Below are positions 44,029 to 56,159 of a stretch of 64,000 bases of DNA, piece after piece. The stretch comes from Elephas maximus indicus (Eukaryota > Chordata > Mammalia > Proboscidea > Elephantidae), in NCBI RefSeq assembly GCF_024166365.1, contig NC_064820.1:68797501-68861500 (forward strand). Reading direction: 5' to 3'. Under the pieces are notes generated by a model. That model worked only from the letters and a program-made list of their open reading frames with translations. It did no database searches and was not told where the DNA came from. Made by a program: the position numbers and the translations under genes. Positions within the stretch are counted from its first letter, which is position 1; each line of letters opens with the position of its first letter.

Positions 44029-47000
44029 AGCATTGTCCCTATTTTTTTGTCCATTATCTTTATCATTTTAGATTTTATATTTAGGCCTTTGATCCATTTT
44101 GAGTTCTTTTTTGTGCATGGTGTGAAGTATGGGTCTTGTTTCGTTTTTTTGCAGATGGATCTCCAATTATGCCAGCACCATTTGTTAAAGAGACTGCCTT
44201 TTCCCCATTTCACTGACTTTGGGCTTTTGTCAAATATCAGCTGCTCCTGTGTGGGTGGATTTACGTCTGGGTTCTCAGTTCTGTTCCATTGGTCTATGTG
44301 TCTGTTGTATACCAGTACCAGGCTGTTTTGACTACTGTGGTGGTATAACAGGTTCTAAAATCAGGTAGAGTGAGGCCTCCCACTTTGTTTTTCTTTTTTA
44401 GTAGTGCTTTATTTACCTGGGGCCTTTTTGTCTTCCATATGAAGTTGGTGATTTGTTTCTCCAGTTCATTAAAAAATGTCCTTGGAATTTGGATTGGAAT
44501 TGCATTGTATCTATAGATGGCTTTTGGTAGAATAGACATTTTTACAATGGTAAGTTTTCCTATTGATGAGCAGGGTATGTTTTTCCACTTACGTAGGTTT
44601 CTTTTGGTTTCTTGCAGTAGTGTCTTATAGTTTTCTTTGTATTGGCATCTTATATCTCTGATAAGGTTTATTCCTAAGTGTTTTATCTTCTTGGGGGCTA
44701 CTGTAACTGGTATTGATTTGGTGATTTCCTCTTCAGTGTTCTTTTTGTTGGCATAGAGGAATCCAACTGATTTTTGTATGTTTATCTTGTATCCCGATAC
44801 TCTGCTGAGCTCTTCTATTAGTTTCAGTAGTTTTCTGGAGGATTCTTTAGGGTTTTCTGTGTATAAGATCATGTCATCTGCAAATAGAGATACTTTTACT
44901 TCCTCCTTACCAATCTGGATGCCCTTTATATCTTTGTCTAGCCTAATTGCTCTGGCTAGGACCTCCAGCATAGTGATAAATAAGAGAGGTGATAAAGGGC
45001 ATCCTGTCTGGTTCCTGATCTCAAGGGGAATGCTTTCAGACTCTTTCCGTTTAGGATGATGTTGGCTGTTGGCTTTGTTTAAATGCCCTTTATTATGTTG
45101 TGTAATTTTGCTTCTATTCCTATTTTGCTGAGAGCTTTTATCATGAATGGATATTGAACTTTGTCAAATGCCTTTTCTGCATCAATTGATAAGATCATGT
45201 GGTTCTTGTCTTTTGTTTTGTTTATATGATGGATTACATAAATTGTTTTTCTAATGTTGAACCATCTGTGCATACCTGGTATGAATGCCACGTGGTCATG
45301 GTGAATTACTGTTTTGATATGTTGTTGAATTCTATTGGCTAGAATTCTGTTGAGGATTTTTGCAGCTAAGTTCATGAGGGAAAATTCTGTAATTTTCTTT
45401 TTTTGTGGTGTCTTTACCTGGTTTTGGTATCAGGGATATGCTGGCTTCACAGAATGAGTTTGGGAGTAATCCATCCTTTTCTGTGTTCTGAAATGTCGTT
45501 AGTAGTAGTGGTGTTAACTCTTTTCTGAAAGTTTGGTAGAATTCTGCAGTGAAGCCATCTGGGCCAGGGCTTTTTTTTTTTGGTGAGAGTTTTTTGATTA
45601 CCTTTTCAATCTCTTCTTTTGTTACAGGTTTATTTAGTTGTTCTACCTCTGTTTGTGTTAGTTTAGGTAAGTGGTTTGTTTCTAGGAACTCACCCATTTC
45701 TTCTAGGTTTTCAAATTTATTAAATTTTTCATTGTAATCTCATATGATTCTTTTAATTTCAGTTGGGTCTGTTGTAGTATCACCCATTTCATTTCTTATC
45801 TGGGTTATTTGTATCCTCTCCTGTTTTTCTGTTGTCAGTTTGGCCAGTTGTTTATCAATTGTGTCAATTTTTTCAAGGAACCATCTTTTGGTCTTGTTAA
45901 TCCTTTCAGTTGTTTTTCTGTTCTGTATTTCATTTAATTCTGCTCTAATTTTTATCTTTTGCTTCTTTCTGGTGCCTGAGGGTTTCTTTTGGTGCTCTCT
46001 TCCTATTTGTTCAGGTTGTAGGGATAATTCTTTGATTTTGGCCCTTTCTTCTTTTTGTATGTATGCATTTATTGATATAAATTGGCCTCTGAGCACTGCT
46101 TTTGCTGTGTCCCAAAGGTTCTGATAGGAAGGGTGTTCATTCTCATTGGATTCTCTGAATTTCTTTATTTCATCCTTAATGTCTTCTATAATCCAGTTGT
46201 TTTTTGAGCAGGGTATTGTTCAGTTTCCAAGTGTTTGATTTCTTTTTCCTGCTTTTCCTGTTATTGATTTCTCCTTTTATTCCTTATGGTCAGGGAAGAT
46301 GCTTTGTACTATTTCAGTGTCTTGGATTCTACTGAGGCTTGCTTTATGACCTAATATGTGGTCTATTCTAGAGAATGTTCCATATGCATTGGAAAAGAAA
46401 GTATACTTGGCTGCTCTTGGGTGGCATGTTGTCTACATGTCTCTGAGGTCAAGTTGGTTCATTGTGTCATTTAGATCTTCCGTATCTCTGTTGAGCTTCT
46501 TTTTGTATGTTCTGTCCTTCACCAAAAGTGATGTGTTGAAGTTTCCTACTGTAATTGTGGAGCAGCCTATCTCACTTTTCAGTGCTGTTAGAGTTTGTTT
46601 TATGCATCTTGCAGCCCTGTCATTGGGTGCATAAATATTTAGTATGGTTATATCCTCCTGGTATACTGTCCGTTTAATCATTATGTAGTGTCCTTTGTGG
46701 TGGATTTAACTTGAAAATCTATTTTGTGAGAAATTGATGTTTCCATTCCTGCTCTTTTTTATTTGTTGTTTGCTTGATATACTTTTTTCTGTCCTTTGAG
46801 TTTAGTTTGTGTCTCTAAGTCTGAGGTGTGTCTCTTGTAGGCAGCATGTGGACGGATCATGTTTTTTTAAATCCATTCTGCTACTCCGTCTCTTTATTGG
46901 TGCATTTAGTCCATTTACATTCAGCATAATTATGGATAGGTATGAATTTTGTGCTGTCATTTTCATGTCTTTTTTTGTATGTTCTCGACAGTTTCTTTTT

Positions 47001-47413
47001 CCCACTTAATTCTTTGTGCTGAGTAGTTTATCTTTATATATTTTCTTTTCCTCTTATTCATTGTTCCTGATTTTGTTTCTTCTGAGTCTCTATTTTTTCT
47101 TGTATTTTATTTTGATGAGTAGGATTGTTAGTCTCCTTTGTGATTACCTTAATATTTACCCCTATTTTTCTGTGTTTAAACCTAACTTTTATTTCCTTAT
47201 ATCACCTTGTCTTCCTTTCTGTATGAAAGCTCTATGACTACATTTCTTAGTCCCTCCTTATTGATTTAATGTTGTCTTCTTTTACATAATGACATCACTG
47301 TTTCCCCTTTTCTGAGCATTTTTTTAAAACTTGATTTATTTTTGTTATTTCCCTATCTGGGTTGACATCTGACTGCCCCGTCTGGTGTTCTAGTCATGGG
47401 TCGATATCTGATA

Positions 47414-48445
47414 TTATTGATTTTTTAACCGGAGAACTCCCTTTAGTATTTCTTGTAGTTTCGTTTTGGTTTTTACAAATTCCCTAAACTTCTTTTTATC
47501 TAGAAATGTCCTAGTTTTGCCTTCGTATTTGAGAATCAGTTTTGCTGGATATATGATTTTTGACAGGCAATTTTTTTCCTTCAGTGTTTTATATAAGTCA
47601 TCCCATTGCCTTCTTGCCTGCATCGTTTCTGATGAGTAGTCTGAGCTTATTCTTGTTGACTCTCCTTATTGACTGTTGACTTTTCATTTATCCCTAGCTG
47701 CTCTTAAAATTCTCTCATTATGTTTGGTTTTGGCAAGTTTGGTTATAATATGTCTTGGTGACTTTTTTTTTTAGATTACCTTATGTGGAGTTCAGTGAGC
47801 ATCTTGGATAGATATCTTCTCATCTTTCACGATATCAGGGAAGTTTTCTGCCAACAAATCTTCAACAATTCTCTCTGTATTTGCTGTTATACTGCCCTGT
47901 TCTGGTACTCCAATCACTCGTAGGTTATTTCTCTTGATAGAGTCCCACATGATTTTTACGTTTTCTTCATTTTTTAAAATTCTCTTATCTGATGTTTCTT
48001 CAAATATATTGATGCCAAGTGCTTTATCTTCAGTCTCGCCAATTCTGCCTTCCACTTGCTCAGTTCTGCCTTTCTGACTTTGTATTGAGTTGTCTAATTC
48101 TGAAATTTTATTGTTCATCTTCTGAATTTCTGATTGCTGTCTCTCTATGGATTCTTGGTGCTTATTAAATTTTTTATTATGTTCTTGAATAACCTTTTTA
48201 ATTTCTTCAACTGCTTTATCTGTGTGTTCCTTGGCTTGTTCTGCATATTGCCTGACCCCCTTCCTGATCTTGCTGCTGATGTCTTGAAGAGTTCTGTATA
48301 TTAATCTTTTGTATTCTGCATCTGGTAATTCCAGGAAGGCACCTTCATCCAGAAGATCCCTTGATTCTTTGTTTTGAGAGCTTGTTGAAGTGATCATGGT
48401 TTGCTTCTTTGTGGGATTTTATATTGACTGTTGTCTCTGAGGCAT
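47414..48445 (-). pseudogene. L1 ORF1, broken
   Basis: ATG at 48445 (MPQRQQSI then stop). The longest open piece is 48397-47792, carrying the coiled coil (EEIKKVIQEHNKKFNKHQES...) and the start of the RRM (NLRVIGVPEQ). The C-terminal domain (YPAKLILKYEGKT) is in another frame at 47623-47414. A G-to-A type stop near the start and frameshifts near 47790 and 47650 inactivate it. Confidence 0.9.
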
Positions 48446-49712
48446 CTTTAAGTTATTGTATTAGTTTATTTTATTTTTGCTTACTGTATCCTAGCTTCTT
48501 GCTTTGTTTTGTTTTGATATGCCCAAATAGGTTGCTTGAGTGAGCTAGCTTGATTATTTTCGCCTTTGAAGCTCTTAACGCCCTGTCACCAGATGGCTAG
48601 AGCTGTTATCAGGTATATCTGCCTAGGAGTCCATTCACTTTTCTTGTATGGATTAATCTCAATTGTCCACGCAGTCATTCATCACGTGTGTGGTACAGGC
48701 TCTGTCCCACAGTCTTAGAGGGCAGGGGTGATGAGTGTATGTACCGGTATCTGGTTGTAGCAGGGGGTCACACTCTGAAGAAGGCAGGGGGCTGACAACT
48801 GTTCCCCGAATGTCTGTGAGGAAAGTGTGTCCCTGTTTCCTAGAGTGCACAGGTGGGTGGGTTCTGCAGATGGACCATGGGCACCCAGTGCTTTTAGTTG
48901 TAAGGACTGGGAGGTACCAGTTATCTTTGAACCTTTGTCATGGGTGGCTGGGTGATGTGAGTGGAGCCACTGGTCCTTAGGCCCCGATGTAAGTGAGGAC
49001 CCTGTTTAATAGGCAAAGTGGTGTCAAATATCGAACACCCACCTCTCCACCGCACAGCTGAAAGAATTGCAGTCTATGAACAAGGGCCTGTTCTCCTGAA
49101 ATAGGCCCACACAGGTCCATGCAGGGGGGAAAGGTATTCAAAGTCTATGGACCGTTTATGCCTGGACAGGAACTGCTTCTGTCCTGAGCTTCCCAGGTTA
49201 GTGGAGCTGGCAGATTATCTTTTCCCCCAATTGTGAGTTTATTCTTCTTCCAGGGCTGGGAGAATGGCTCAGGACATGCAGCAGGACCTATCTCAGGCCC
49301 AGGGAGATAGGCAGCTACTGAAGGCAGCTTGGGGGCTGGGAGCACAGTAAAATATACACACATACTTAGCTTTTACCGAGAGCGCTGTTCTCTGGTTCTA
49401 GAGGTGTGAGTAGGCTGTGCAACTGGCTGTTTCTCCCTGAGGAGACTGCGGCCTAACGCTACCGCCAGCCCGCCTCATTCACTCCTGGGAATGGTGCCTG
49501 AGGTTTCCTGGTGATTCAGGCCTGACAACTCCTCTCTGCTTTTGAACCATCTCTTCCTCCCTCTGCTGCTCAGTCTGTTTTCTAACTTTGCCTTTGATAT
49601 TCAGGGCTCCTAGCTTGTCATAAATATAATCATTTCACTTGTTTTTTCAGGTCTTTGTTGTAAGAGCGTTCCCCAGAAGAGTCTGACTACTCTGCCATCT
49701 TGGTCCCACCTT
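48446..49712 (-). promoter_or_regulatory. L1 5' UTR, older non-tandem type
   Basis: About 1.27 kb, moderate GC, no tandem units. It is collinear with 2040-3410 ('ccctgtcaccagatggctag', 'gagtccattcacttttcttg', 'ggaccatgggcacc'). It retains the YY1-like head at 49695-49702. Confidence 0.8.
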
Positions 49713-49790
49713 CTTCGAGTTTGTCTTTCAATGTGTTGAGTTTGAGTTGCCTACAGGACTTCCAGTGGAGACATCTGAAGTATTAAAATT

Positions 49791-52119
49791 TAGTTGCTTT
49801 AGTCAGCTTCTTTTTTTTTTTAATGAAGCCTCGGTCCACTAACTTGCTATGATTTGGTGACAGCTGCTTTCTGGGTATTTTGTTGTTATCTTCAGACTTT
49901 TTTTTTTTTAACTAATGATTATCATTAGTGTCATTTTGATCTACATTTTCTCATAAGAGGTCATTTAGGAAAGACAGAGCAAACAAAGTGCTACAAGCTT
50001 GAAATATATATATATATATTTTTTTTTAAGGTGGGAGGGATAAATAAAACAAGCAAGTCTTTTGGCTTTCAGGTCAGTGCTTTATCTTTTAGGAGATACG
50101 TATCTCTTTTTTGTGCCCATTAATTTTTGGGAGCCAAAAATCTTTTGAGGTACCCTAACATAGCTGCCTCTCTATCCAACAAAAAGTTTCTCTGTGTAAC
50201 TACTGCTTTCTTCCTAAAGAAAAAAAGATTCCGAAGCTAGGTAAGCATGCTTACCTCTGCTGCCATGTTTCTCATCTGAATCCTCTCTTGATTATTGATA
50301 GTTTGAGCCATCAAAAAGAATATATCCATCCAGTAAAAGCATGGCCGCTTATGCAAATATTATCTACTTGTGGTTAAAGCCATGTTTCATATTAATATAT
50401 TTCACATAAAGTAAACATATCTTAGCCCTTATTTCCCCTTCTGTTAAAGAAATCATCCTGAGAGATAGCTGGGGAGACAGTGCTCTGTTTGACCTTAGGA
50501 TCAAGTCTTTACTTGAGTGTCTTCCTTTGAAAACTCTGACATTATCTCATACTCTTCCCAGCCCTACAGTGGAGTAGGGACTCCTTTCACATGCTTTCAA
50601 TGCATGTGTTTTTCTTATTCTTTGTTTCCTGACAAAATAGTAGGTGCTCAGCAAATATTTACTTAATGAATATTTGTAGCTTCAACATACAAGTTAAAAT
50701 TAAAAAAAAAAAAAAACTGATTTTATTTTCTTCTTTACTGTATCTTCTCTCTACTGTACATTCTTGGTTCAGTTGCAAATATTATTGGAGTGGGACCTTT
50801 GAGACTTTATTAAAAATATGTGTTGTGTCCTAATGATTAAACCTATTCCTAGGAAGAAATACTTCTCATATTATGATTTCTAAGCATCACATATGAATGT
50901 ACCATTTTGAAAAGTAGATTTCGGCTCTCCTTACAACTGTTAATTTTGTATGTAATTTCTACTTTTTCTTATATTTTCTCCTTAAGAATGTAGTGTGTGG
51001 GAAGTGAGTGATTATATGGGTCCACACACTGTTATTTCATTCATCGTTAAGATTCATTCTTTCTTTTACCAAGGAGTGATAGTTGAAGTGGGCAGAACTA
51101 ATCAGGATACAGAGCTTACAGTATGCCTGCATTTCTTCAGTGATTTTCTTTCCCCCCACACTTCTTGGCTTGAAAGGCAGCAGTGAGTGCCTAGGTTATG
51201 TTTCTGAGATAAAGAAAATTGAGGAGGAGGTAATTTACAAGAATAAAGAGATGATGTTCAACTTTGATTGAAGTTTGTGGTTTAAGAAGCCAACTTTCAA
51301 AGTGTTCTAGAAATATTTATTGAACTAAGGTACCTAAATGCCACAGAAACTTAGTCATATCAGTAAGACGCTATTTTATTTTCTGCTTAACATAGAATTA
51401 ATTTTTGGGTCTCATTTTGTTCTTATATAGTTCAAAAACAAATGTAGTGACCATTGCTTTGAAAATTCATTTACATTTTTGTAATATTCCACAGATCATT
51501 GGTTGGTTGTTGTTAATGCCGCTTTTCTCTGGCCTGCTTGAATTTGGGTACCTTTTCTTCCATTTCTTTTGTGTTCACAACACACATCAAGGAAGCCTAC
51601 TTTAATTGATTCAGTATCAGCAGAAGGAACTGACATGTTATTAATTCTACAAAAAAATCAATATCTGTGCAGCTCATTTCCAAGAGTTATCACATGCTTC
51701 TCTGTTTATGTGAGTAGTCCGTGGTTCCAAAGTCCACTTCTGTAACAATGGTATTACATTAACAGCATGCCATTTTTTTATATCTACATATGAATATTCC
51801 TTCAGGTGTCATAGAGATGTAATGTACCACACACTCTTCAGTATACAACCTTGAGGTGATTAATTATGTCTTGGTCTAATGGATGTACATAGCCTAATGG
51901 ATGCACATCATGATGCTTGTAGGCCAAAAAATGAAACTCCTTTATGGAGTTTACAATTCCTTTATGGAGTTTACAATTCCAGTATTTGACTTCATGGAAA
52001 ATTTCACCTTAATCTGTGATAAATATGTTACTCCATATGAACTCATCTGACCTTCTCAAATCTTTTAAAGAATACTGGTGGGAAATAAGATTTCCATAGG
52101 CGGCATTTTGGGGACAGCT
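49791..52119. other. Unassigned AT-rich sequence
   Basis: It includes a TATATA microsatellite then T9 at about 50008-50031, and a palindrome 'aggtaagcatgcttacct' at 50240-50257. A 20-bp tandem repeat ('cctttatggagtttacaatt') lies at 51938-51979. Short ORFs at 50995-51271 have no supporting features. Confidence 0.4.
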
Positions 52120-52810
52120 GTTTTGCACAAAACAGTTGTTTTCAAATGTGGTCCAAAGACTCCTTGTGTCTCTCGTACCCTTTCAGGGGATCAATGAGGT
52201 CAAAACTTTTTTTTTTTTTTTTTTGATATTCTAAGATATTAGATGCCTTTTTCACTGTGCTGAAATTTGTATTGATGATGCAAAAACAATAGTGGGTAAA
52301 ACTGCTGGTCCCTTAGCTGAATGAAGGCAGTGGTGACAAACTGAAGTAGGATTCCTATTCTTCACTGCCATATTCATGCAGTTAAAAAACTGTTTATTGA
52401 AGCAGTAAATACTATTGATTTTATTAAATATTTGCTTTTTAATGTTTTGTGGGATAAAAAATAACACGTAAAGTCCCTTGGCAGAATACTGAAGGGTGGT
52501 GTCTGTCTCTTTTGAGAAAAAGCCCTCGTGTGATTCCCTGGCATGTCAAATTTTACTAGAAAAAATGATTGACAAACTGTGGTTATCCACATGTGGACAT
52601 TTGGCAGTATTTGTTGCAAATGACATAATTTAAGCTGTAAGCAAGTAAGAATTTTGAAGAAATTCTGCCATCATGAGCTTGATTGCTACCCAATAATTAA
52701 AGAACTTTTTCTGCTGAGCTAGATGGTGATGCTAACTAACAAAGGTGACTTTTTGGTATTATGTAATGAAACGTGTCAATATTTGGAAGATATGCATAAC
52801 TCATCTTTTT
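52120..52810 (+). mobile_element. hAT-type (Charlie-like) DNA transposon relic with transposase traces
   Basis: The order 'gtccaaagactccttg', 'gcctttttcactgtgctgaa', 'aactgctggtcccttag', 'gaagcagtaaatactattga', 'gtatttgttgcaaatgaca' and 'tgtcaatatttggaagatat' follows a mammalian hAT transposon ORF of the kind domesticated in ZBED5/FAM200-like genes. Translated pieces such as HAVKKLFIEAVNTIDFIK and DKQTVV-like fragments are separated by stops and deletions. Family naming is from memory and uncertain. Confidence 0.5.
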
Positions 52811-52965
52811 TTTTTTTTTTTTAGGAAAAACGATTATCTTGTTATTCTCTTTATAGAGAATTATATTACAAAATTGTTGTTATATGGAGAGCCATTCAAA
52901 AAGTATACAGCCAAAAATATAGGAAAAAGTATATAGAGAATTATAGAGGTATGTTAAGACAGTGG

Positions 52966-53137
52966 AAACCCTGGTGGTGTAGTGGTTAAGCACTATAGCT
53001 GCTAATCAAAGGGTCGGCAGTTGCGTGAATCCACCAGGCGCTCCTTGGAAACTCTATGGGGCAGTTCTACTCTGTCCTATAGGGTCGCTATGAGTTGGCA
53101 TTGACTCGACGGCACTGGGTTTAGTTTTTTTGGTTTG
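52966..53137 (+). mobile_element. AfroSINE with 13-bp target duplication
   Basis: 'aaaccctggtggtgtagtgg' to 'tttggtttgg', flanked by 'gttaagacagtgg' (52953-52965) and 'gttaagacaatgg' (53138-53150). Complete short variant. Confidence 0.93.
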
Positions 53138-53179
53138 GTTAAGACAATGGCTTGGTTAAAAAAAAAAAAAAAACTTTTT

Positions 53180-53830
53180 ATTTTGAGTTTTTTAAATTTT
53201 GAGTTTGTAAAGCATTTTTTAACTCTTTCTTTTGAGATAACTGTAGATTCGCATGCAGTTGTAATAATACAGAGAGCTCCTGTACACCCTTCAATCCTTT
53301 TCCCCGAATATTAGTATCTTACATGAATATAGTGGAGTCCTGGTGGCGCAGTGGTTAAGAACTCAGGCTGCTAACCAAAAGGTCAGCAGTTCACATCCAC
53401 CAGCCACTTCTTGGAAACCCTATGGGGCAGTTCTTCTCTGTCCTATGGAGTTGCTATGAGTTAGAGTCAACTCAAAGGCAGTGGGTTTACATAACTATAG
53501 TACAATATCACAACCAAGAAATTGACATTGATACTATCATTGATAATCTCTATTCAGCTTATTCAGATTCCCCCAGTTACATGGACATGTTTGTGTATAT
53601 GTTATTTAGTTCTAAGCCCTTTTATCACATGTAGATTCATGTGACCACCACCATCATCAAGATGCAGAACAGTTTCATCGTAAGGATTCTTCATGCTTTA
53701 GACTGTGTTCTGTAATTTTGTCTCTCTCAAAGTGTGGCCTTTGGATCACATATACAGAATCACCTAGTATGTTTGTTAAATATGCAGATTCCAGGATTCC
53801 ACCCTAGAAACATTTAATTAGAATCTCTAG
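53180..53830 (-). mobile_element. Old L1 (L1M/L1ME-type) 3' region, inverted
   Basis: 'cgcatgcagttgtaataata', 'ctgtacacccttcaatcctt' and 'cagattcccccagttacatg' are reversed old L1 3' phrases. Interrupted by the AfroSINE at 53334-53488. Confidence 0.7.
53334..53488 (+). mobile_element. AfroSINE in old L1, with target duplication
   Basis: 'ggagtcctggtggcgcagtg' to 'caaaggcagtgggttt', flanked by 'acatgaatatagt' (53321-53333) and 'acataactatagt' (53489-53501). Confidence 0.92.
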
Positions 53831-54005
53831 GGGCTATAGTATAAGTCAGAATCGACTTGATGGCACTGGGTTTTTTTTGGGGGGGGAGGTTTAGGGGCTA
53901 TAGGGTCACTATGAGTTGGAATCGACTAGATGGCACTGGGCTTTGGATTTTTTTTAGTAGGGGCTGTGAGTTGGAATGACTCTAAGGCACCTAACAACAA
54001 CAACA
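53829..54005 (+). repeat. Three consecutive AfroSINE/RTE 3' tails without heads
   Basis: 'gctatag...agtcagaatcgacttgatgg' (53836-53870), 'gctatagggtcactatgagt' (53898-53950) and 'ggggctgtgagttggaatga' ending 'cacctaacaacaacaac' (53962-54005) lie in a row in the same orientation, none with a tRNA-derived head. The first two end in the SINE 'tggcactgggtttt' form; the third ends in the AAC form. Confidence 0.85.
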
Positions 54006-54129
54006 ATGGATGTGGCCCAGTGATCTACATTTAAATAAATTCTCCAAATGTTGCTTATATATACCATACCTCTGAGGAGGTGACATTGAGCTGAGATTTG
54101 AATGGTAAGAAGGCAGCTAATTATGCAAA

Positions 54130-54281
54130 GGAGCCCTGCTGGTACAGTGGTTGAGAGCTCCTCTGCCAGTTTGAATCTACCAGCTGCTCCTTGGAAACCC
54201 TATGGGGCAGTTGTACTCTGTCCTATAGGGTTGCTATGAGTTGAAATCAACTCTATGGCAATAGGTTCGGGTTTTTGGTTT
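54130..54281 (+). mobile_element. AfroSINE, short variant
   Basis: 'ggagccctgctggtacagtg' to 'caataggttcgggttttt'. Flanks 'attatgcaaag' / 'atcatgcgaag' fit a decayed target duplication. Part of the head-to-B-box region is deleted. Confidence 0.9.
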
Positions 54282-54431
54282 ATCATGCGAAGACCTGGGG
54301 TGAGGAGGTCCAGATGGGTGCTGTTCAGTAGAGATATAATGGCAAGCCATATATGTAATTTTAAAAATTGTAGTAGCCACATTAGAAAGTAAAAAGAAGC
54401 AGACGAAATTAATTTTATAATTTATTTACTT

Positions 54432-54587
54432 CAAACTCATTGCCGTCATGTTGATTCTGACTCATAGTGACCATATAGGACAGAGTAGAACTACCCCATA
54501 GGGTTTCCAAGGAGCAACTGATGGATTCGAACTGCTGACCTTTTGGTTAGCAGCTGAGCTCTTAACGACTGCGCCACCAGGGCTGTT
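54432..54587 (-). mobile_element. AfroSINE, short variant, inverted
   Basis: 'caaactcattgccgtcatgt' to 'gactgcgccaccagggctg', flanked on both sides by 'tttattta'. Confidence 0.9.
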
Positions 54588-54701
54588 TATTTAAGTCTGT
54601 GTGTTAAAAATAGTATTTCAACATATCATTATAAAAATCAAGATATTCTACTTTTTTGGTACTGAGTCTTCAAAATCTGATGTGTGTTTTATATTTACTG
54701 C

Positions 54702-54858
54702 CCTGGTGGCACAGTGGTTAAGAACTCTGCTGCTAACCAAAAGATTGGCAGTTTGAATCCACCAGCTGCTCCTTGGAAACCCTATGGGGGCAGTTCTAGT
54801 CTGTCTTGTAGGTTGCTATGAGTCAGAATCGACAACAACGGGTTTGGTTTTTGGTTTG
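54702..54858 (+). mobile_element. AfroSINE, short variant
   Basis: 'ccctggtggcacagtggtta' through 'cagtttgaatccaccagctg' to 'gggtttggtttttggttt'. A small deletion lies just before the tail. Confidence 0.9.
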
Positions 54859-55584
54859 CATATCTCAATTGGCCACACTTGAGTGCTCAATAACCACATA
54901 TGTCTAGTGGTTACCGTATAGGATGAAACAGGTCTTGACAGAGCAACAGCCAGTACAAAGGCCCTGGGCTCCTGAAAGAAATACATGTAGGGGTGTGCAT
55001 TTGACATCTGGCAGTAGAAAGTATTGGTGTAGAGCATAGGAACAAGGTTGGGACTAGATACATAGAATTTAAAATTATCGATAGAGAAGAGTTATCATAC
55101 AAAGAGTATAGTTTTCAACAAAGATTTATCAGAATCACCTACAAAGCTATTTCTAACTATACACTTGCACCCCAAAAGAACATGGGAGAATTGCTGGGGT
55201 ATAGGCGTATACGGAGTTTTCCCAGAGTTTATTCTGATCTGATCCCCCACCCTAACCCCCATTCCTGGCTGAGAAGCACTGGTTAAATGAGAGATGAGGA
55301 TGAAGGAGGTCAAGAAGGATATAAAGAAGTGAGAGGAATGTTGAAGATGTTATATAAACGGAGGGCTTCAGCAATGAAGAAGATATGTCATATAGCAGAA
55401 AGGGAGGGTATTTGCAAATTAAGATGTTCTTGGTGATCATTGAGGATGTCGTTTAAATTGAGTGCTCATCTGGGCCAAGATGTGTTCTGGAGATGAGTTA
55501 ATGGAGACAGAACTACTGCTTAGCTGCTCAGAGGTCAGAGCTAGACTGGCTGCAAGAGGAACTTGTTGCTACCTCCCAGCAAGT
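54859..55584. other. Unassigned sequence
   Basis: Nothing recognised beyond a short LINE-like stretch near 55110-55290 ('agaatcacctacaaagc', 'gagaagcactgg') that may be an old transposon edge. Confidence 0.3.
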
Positions 55585-55732
55585 GCTAGGTGATGTTGAG
55601 TTGATTTTCAACTCATAGTGACCCCATGTGACAGAGTAGAACTGCTCCATAGGGCTTTCTTGGCTGCGATCTTACAGGAGCAGATCGCCAGGTTACCATC
55701 CAAGTGCTTAACTACTGCTCCACCAGGACTCA
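55585..55732 (-). mobile_element. AfroSINE, long variant, inverted, internally deleted
   Basis: 'gctaggtgatgttgagttga' through 'cttggctgcgatcttacagg' to 'ctgctccaccaggactc'. The B-box region is largely missing. Confidence 0.82.
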
Positions 55733-56159
55733 GTTATTAAATACATATGACTTTTTGGAATACTTGCATATTAGTGCAAAATTACCATCCCAAGTTGGTC
55801 TAAATCAAAGTATTGACATACAATTTCCAGTTTAAAAATAGACCAAAAAATTGGTGAAGCTGTTCTCTGTGTCTTATGTTTGACTACATATGCCCCAAGT
55901 TATGTAGTACTGCCTGGTTAATTGTTCCTCTGAGTACAGTATAAAGGAGAAATTGTTGCATTCAGGATAAAGAATTTTTATGATTGATTTAAAGTAAGCA
56001 TGTCCAGTTTTCACAGAATTAACTACAACTCAATGAATTCTATTTAAATTTTAATGCTGTAGCTTTCCAAACATCCTATTTACAAGAATATGTACAGTTG
56101 TTTGTCATGACTCGTAAAGCCATGTTTTTTTTTTTTCTTTAATAAAGCCACTGTTGTTT

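Larger units (their letters stand above)
42848..46960 (-). pseudogene. L1 ORF2 (endonuclease-reverse transcriptase), heavily broken
   Basis: ATG at 46960 (MTAQNSYLSIIMLNVNGLN...). Endonuclease pieces are at 47005-46433. RT pieces include [14 protein letters not shown] (about 45560), [12 protein letters not shown] (about 45190) and [14 protein letters not shown] (about 44880). Thumb/C-terminal pieces run down to 42848. At least eight frame breaks, two of them AfroSINE insertions (42967-43126 and 43873-44028). An A16 run at 43328-43343 disrupts the C-terminal part. Confidence 0.93.
41814..49712 (-). mobile_element. Full-length old L1 LINE, inverted, with two SINE insertions
   Basis: Complete 3' UTR, ORF2, inter-ORF, ORF1 and 5' UTR, ending with the head motif CCATCTTG at 49695-49702. 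The flanks carry 'gagtttgtcttt' at 41802-41813 and 49717-49728, which is the target duplication in the host L2. Without its two AfroSINEs it is about 7.6 kb. ORFs are broken in many places, so it is older than the 57.5 kb copy. Confidence 0.95.
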
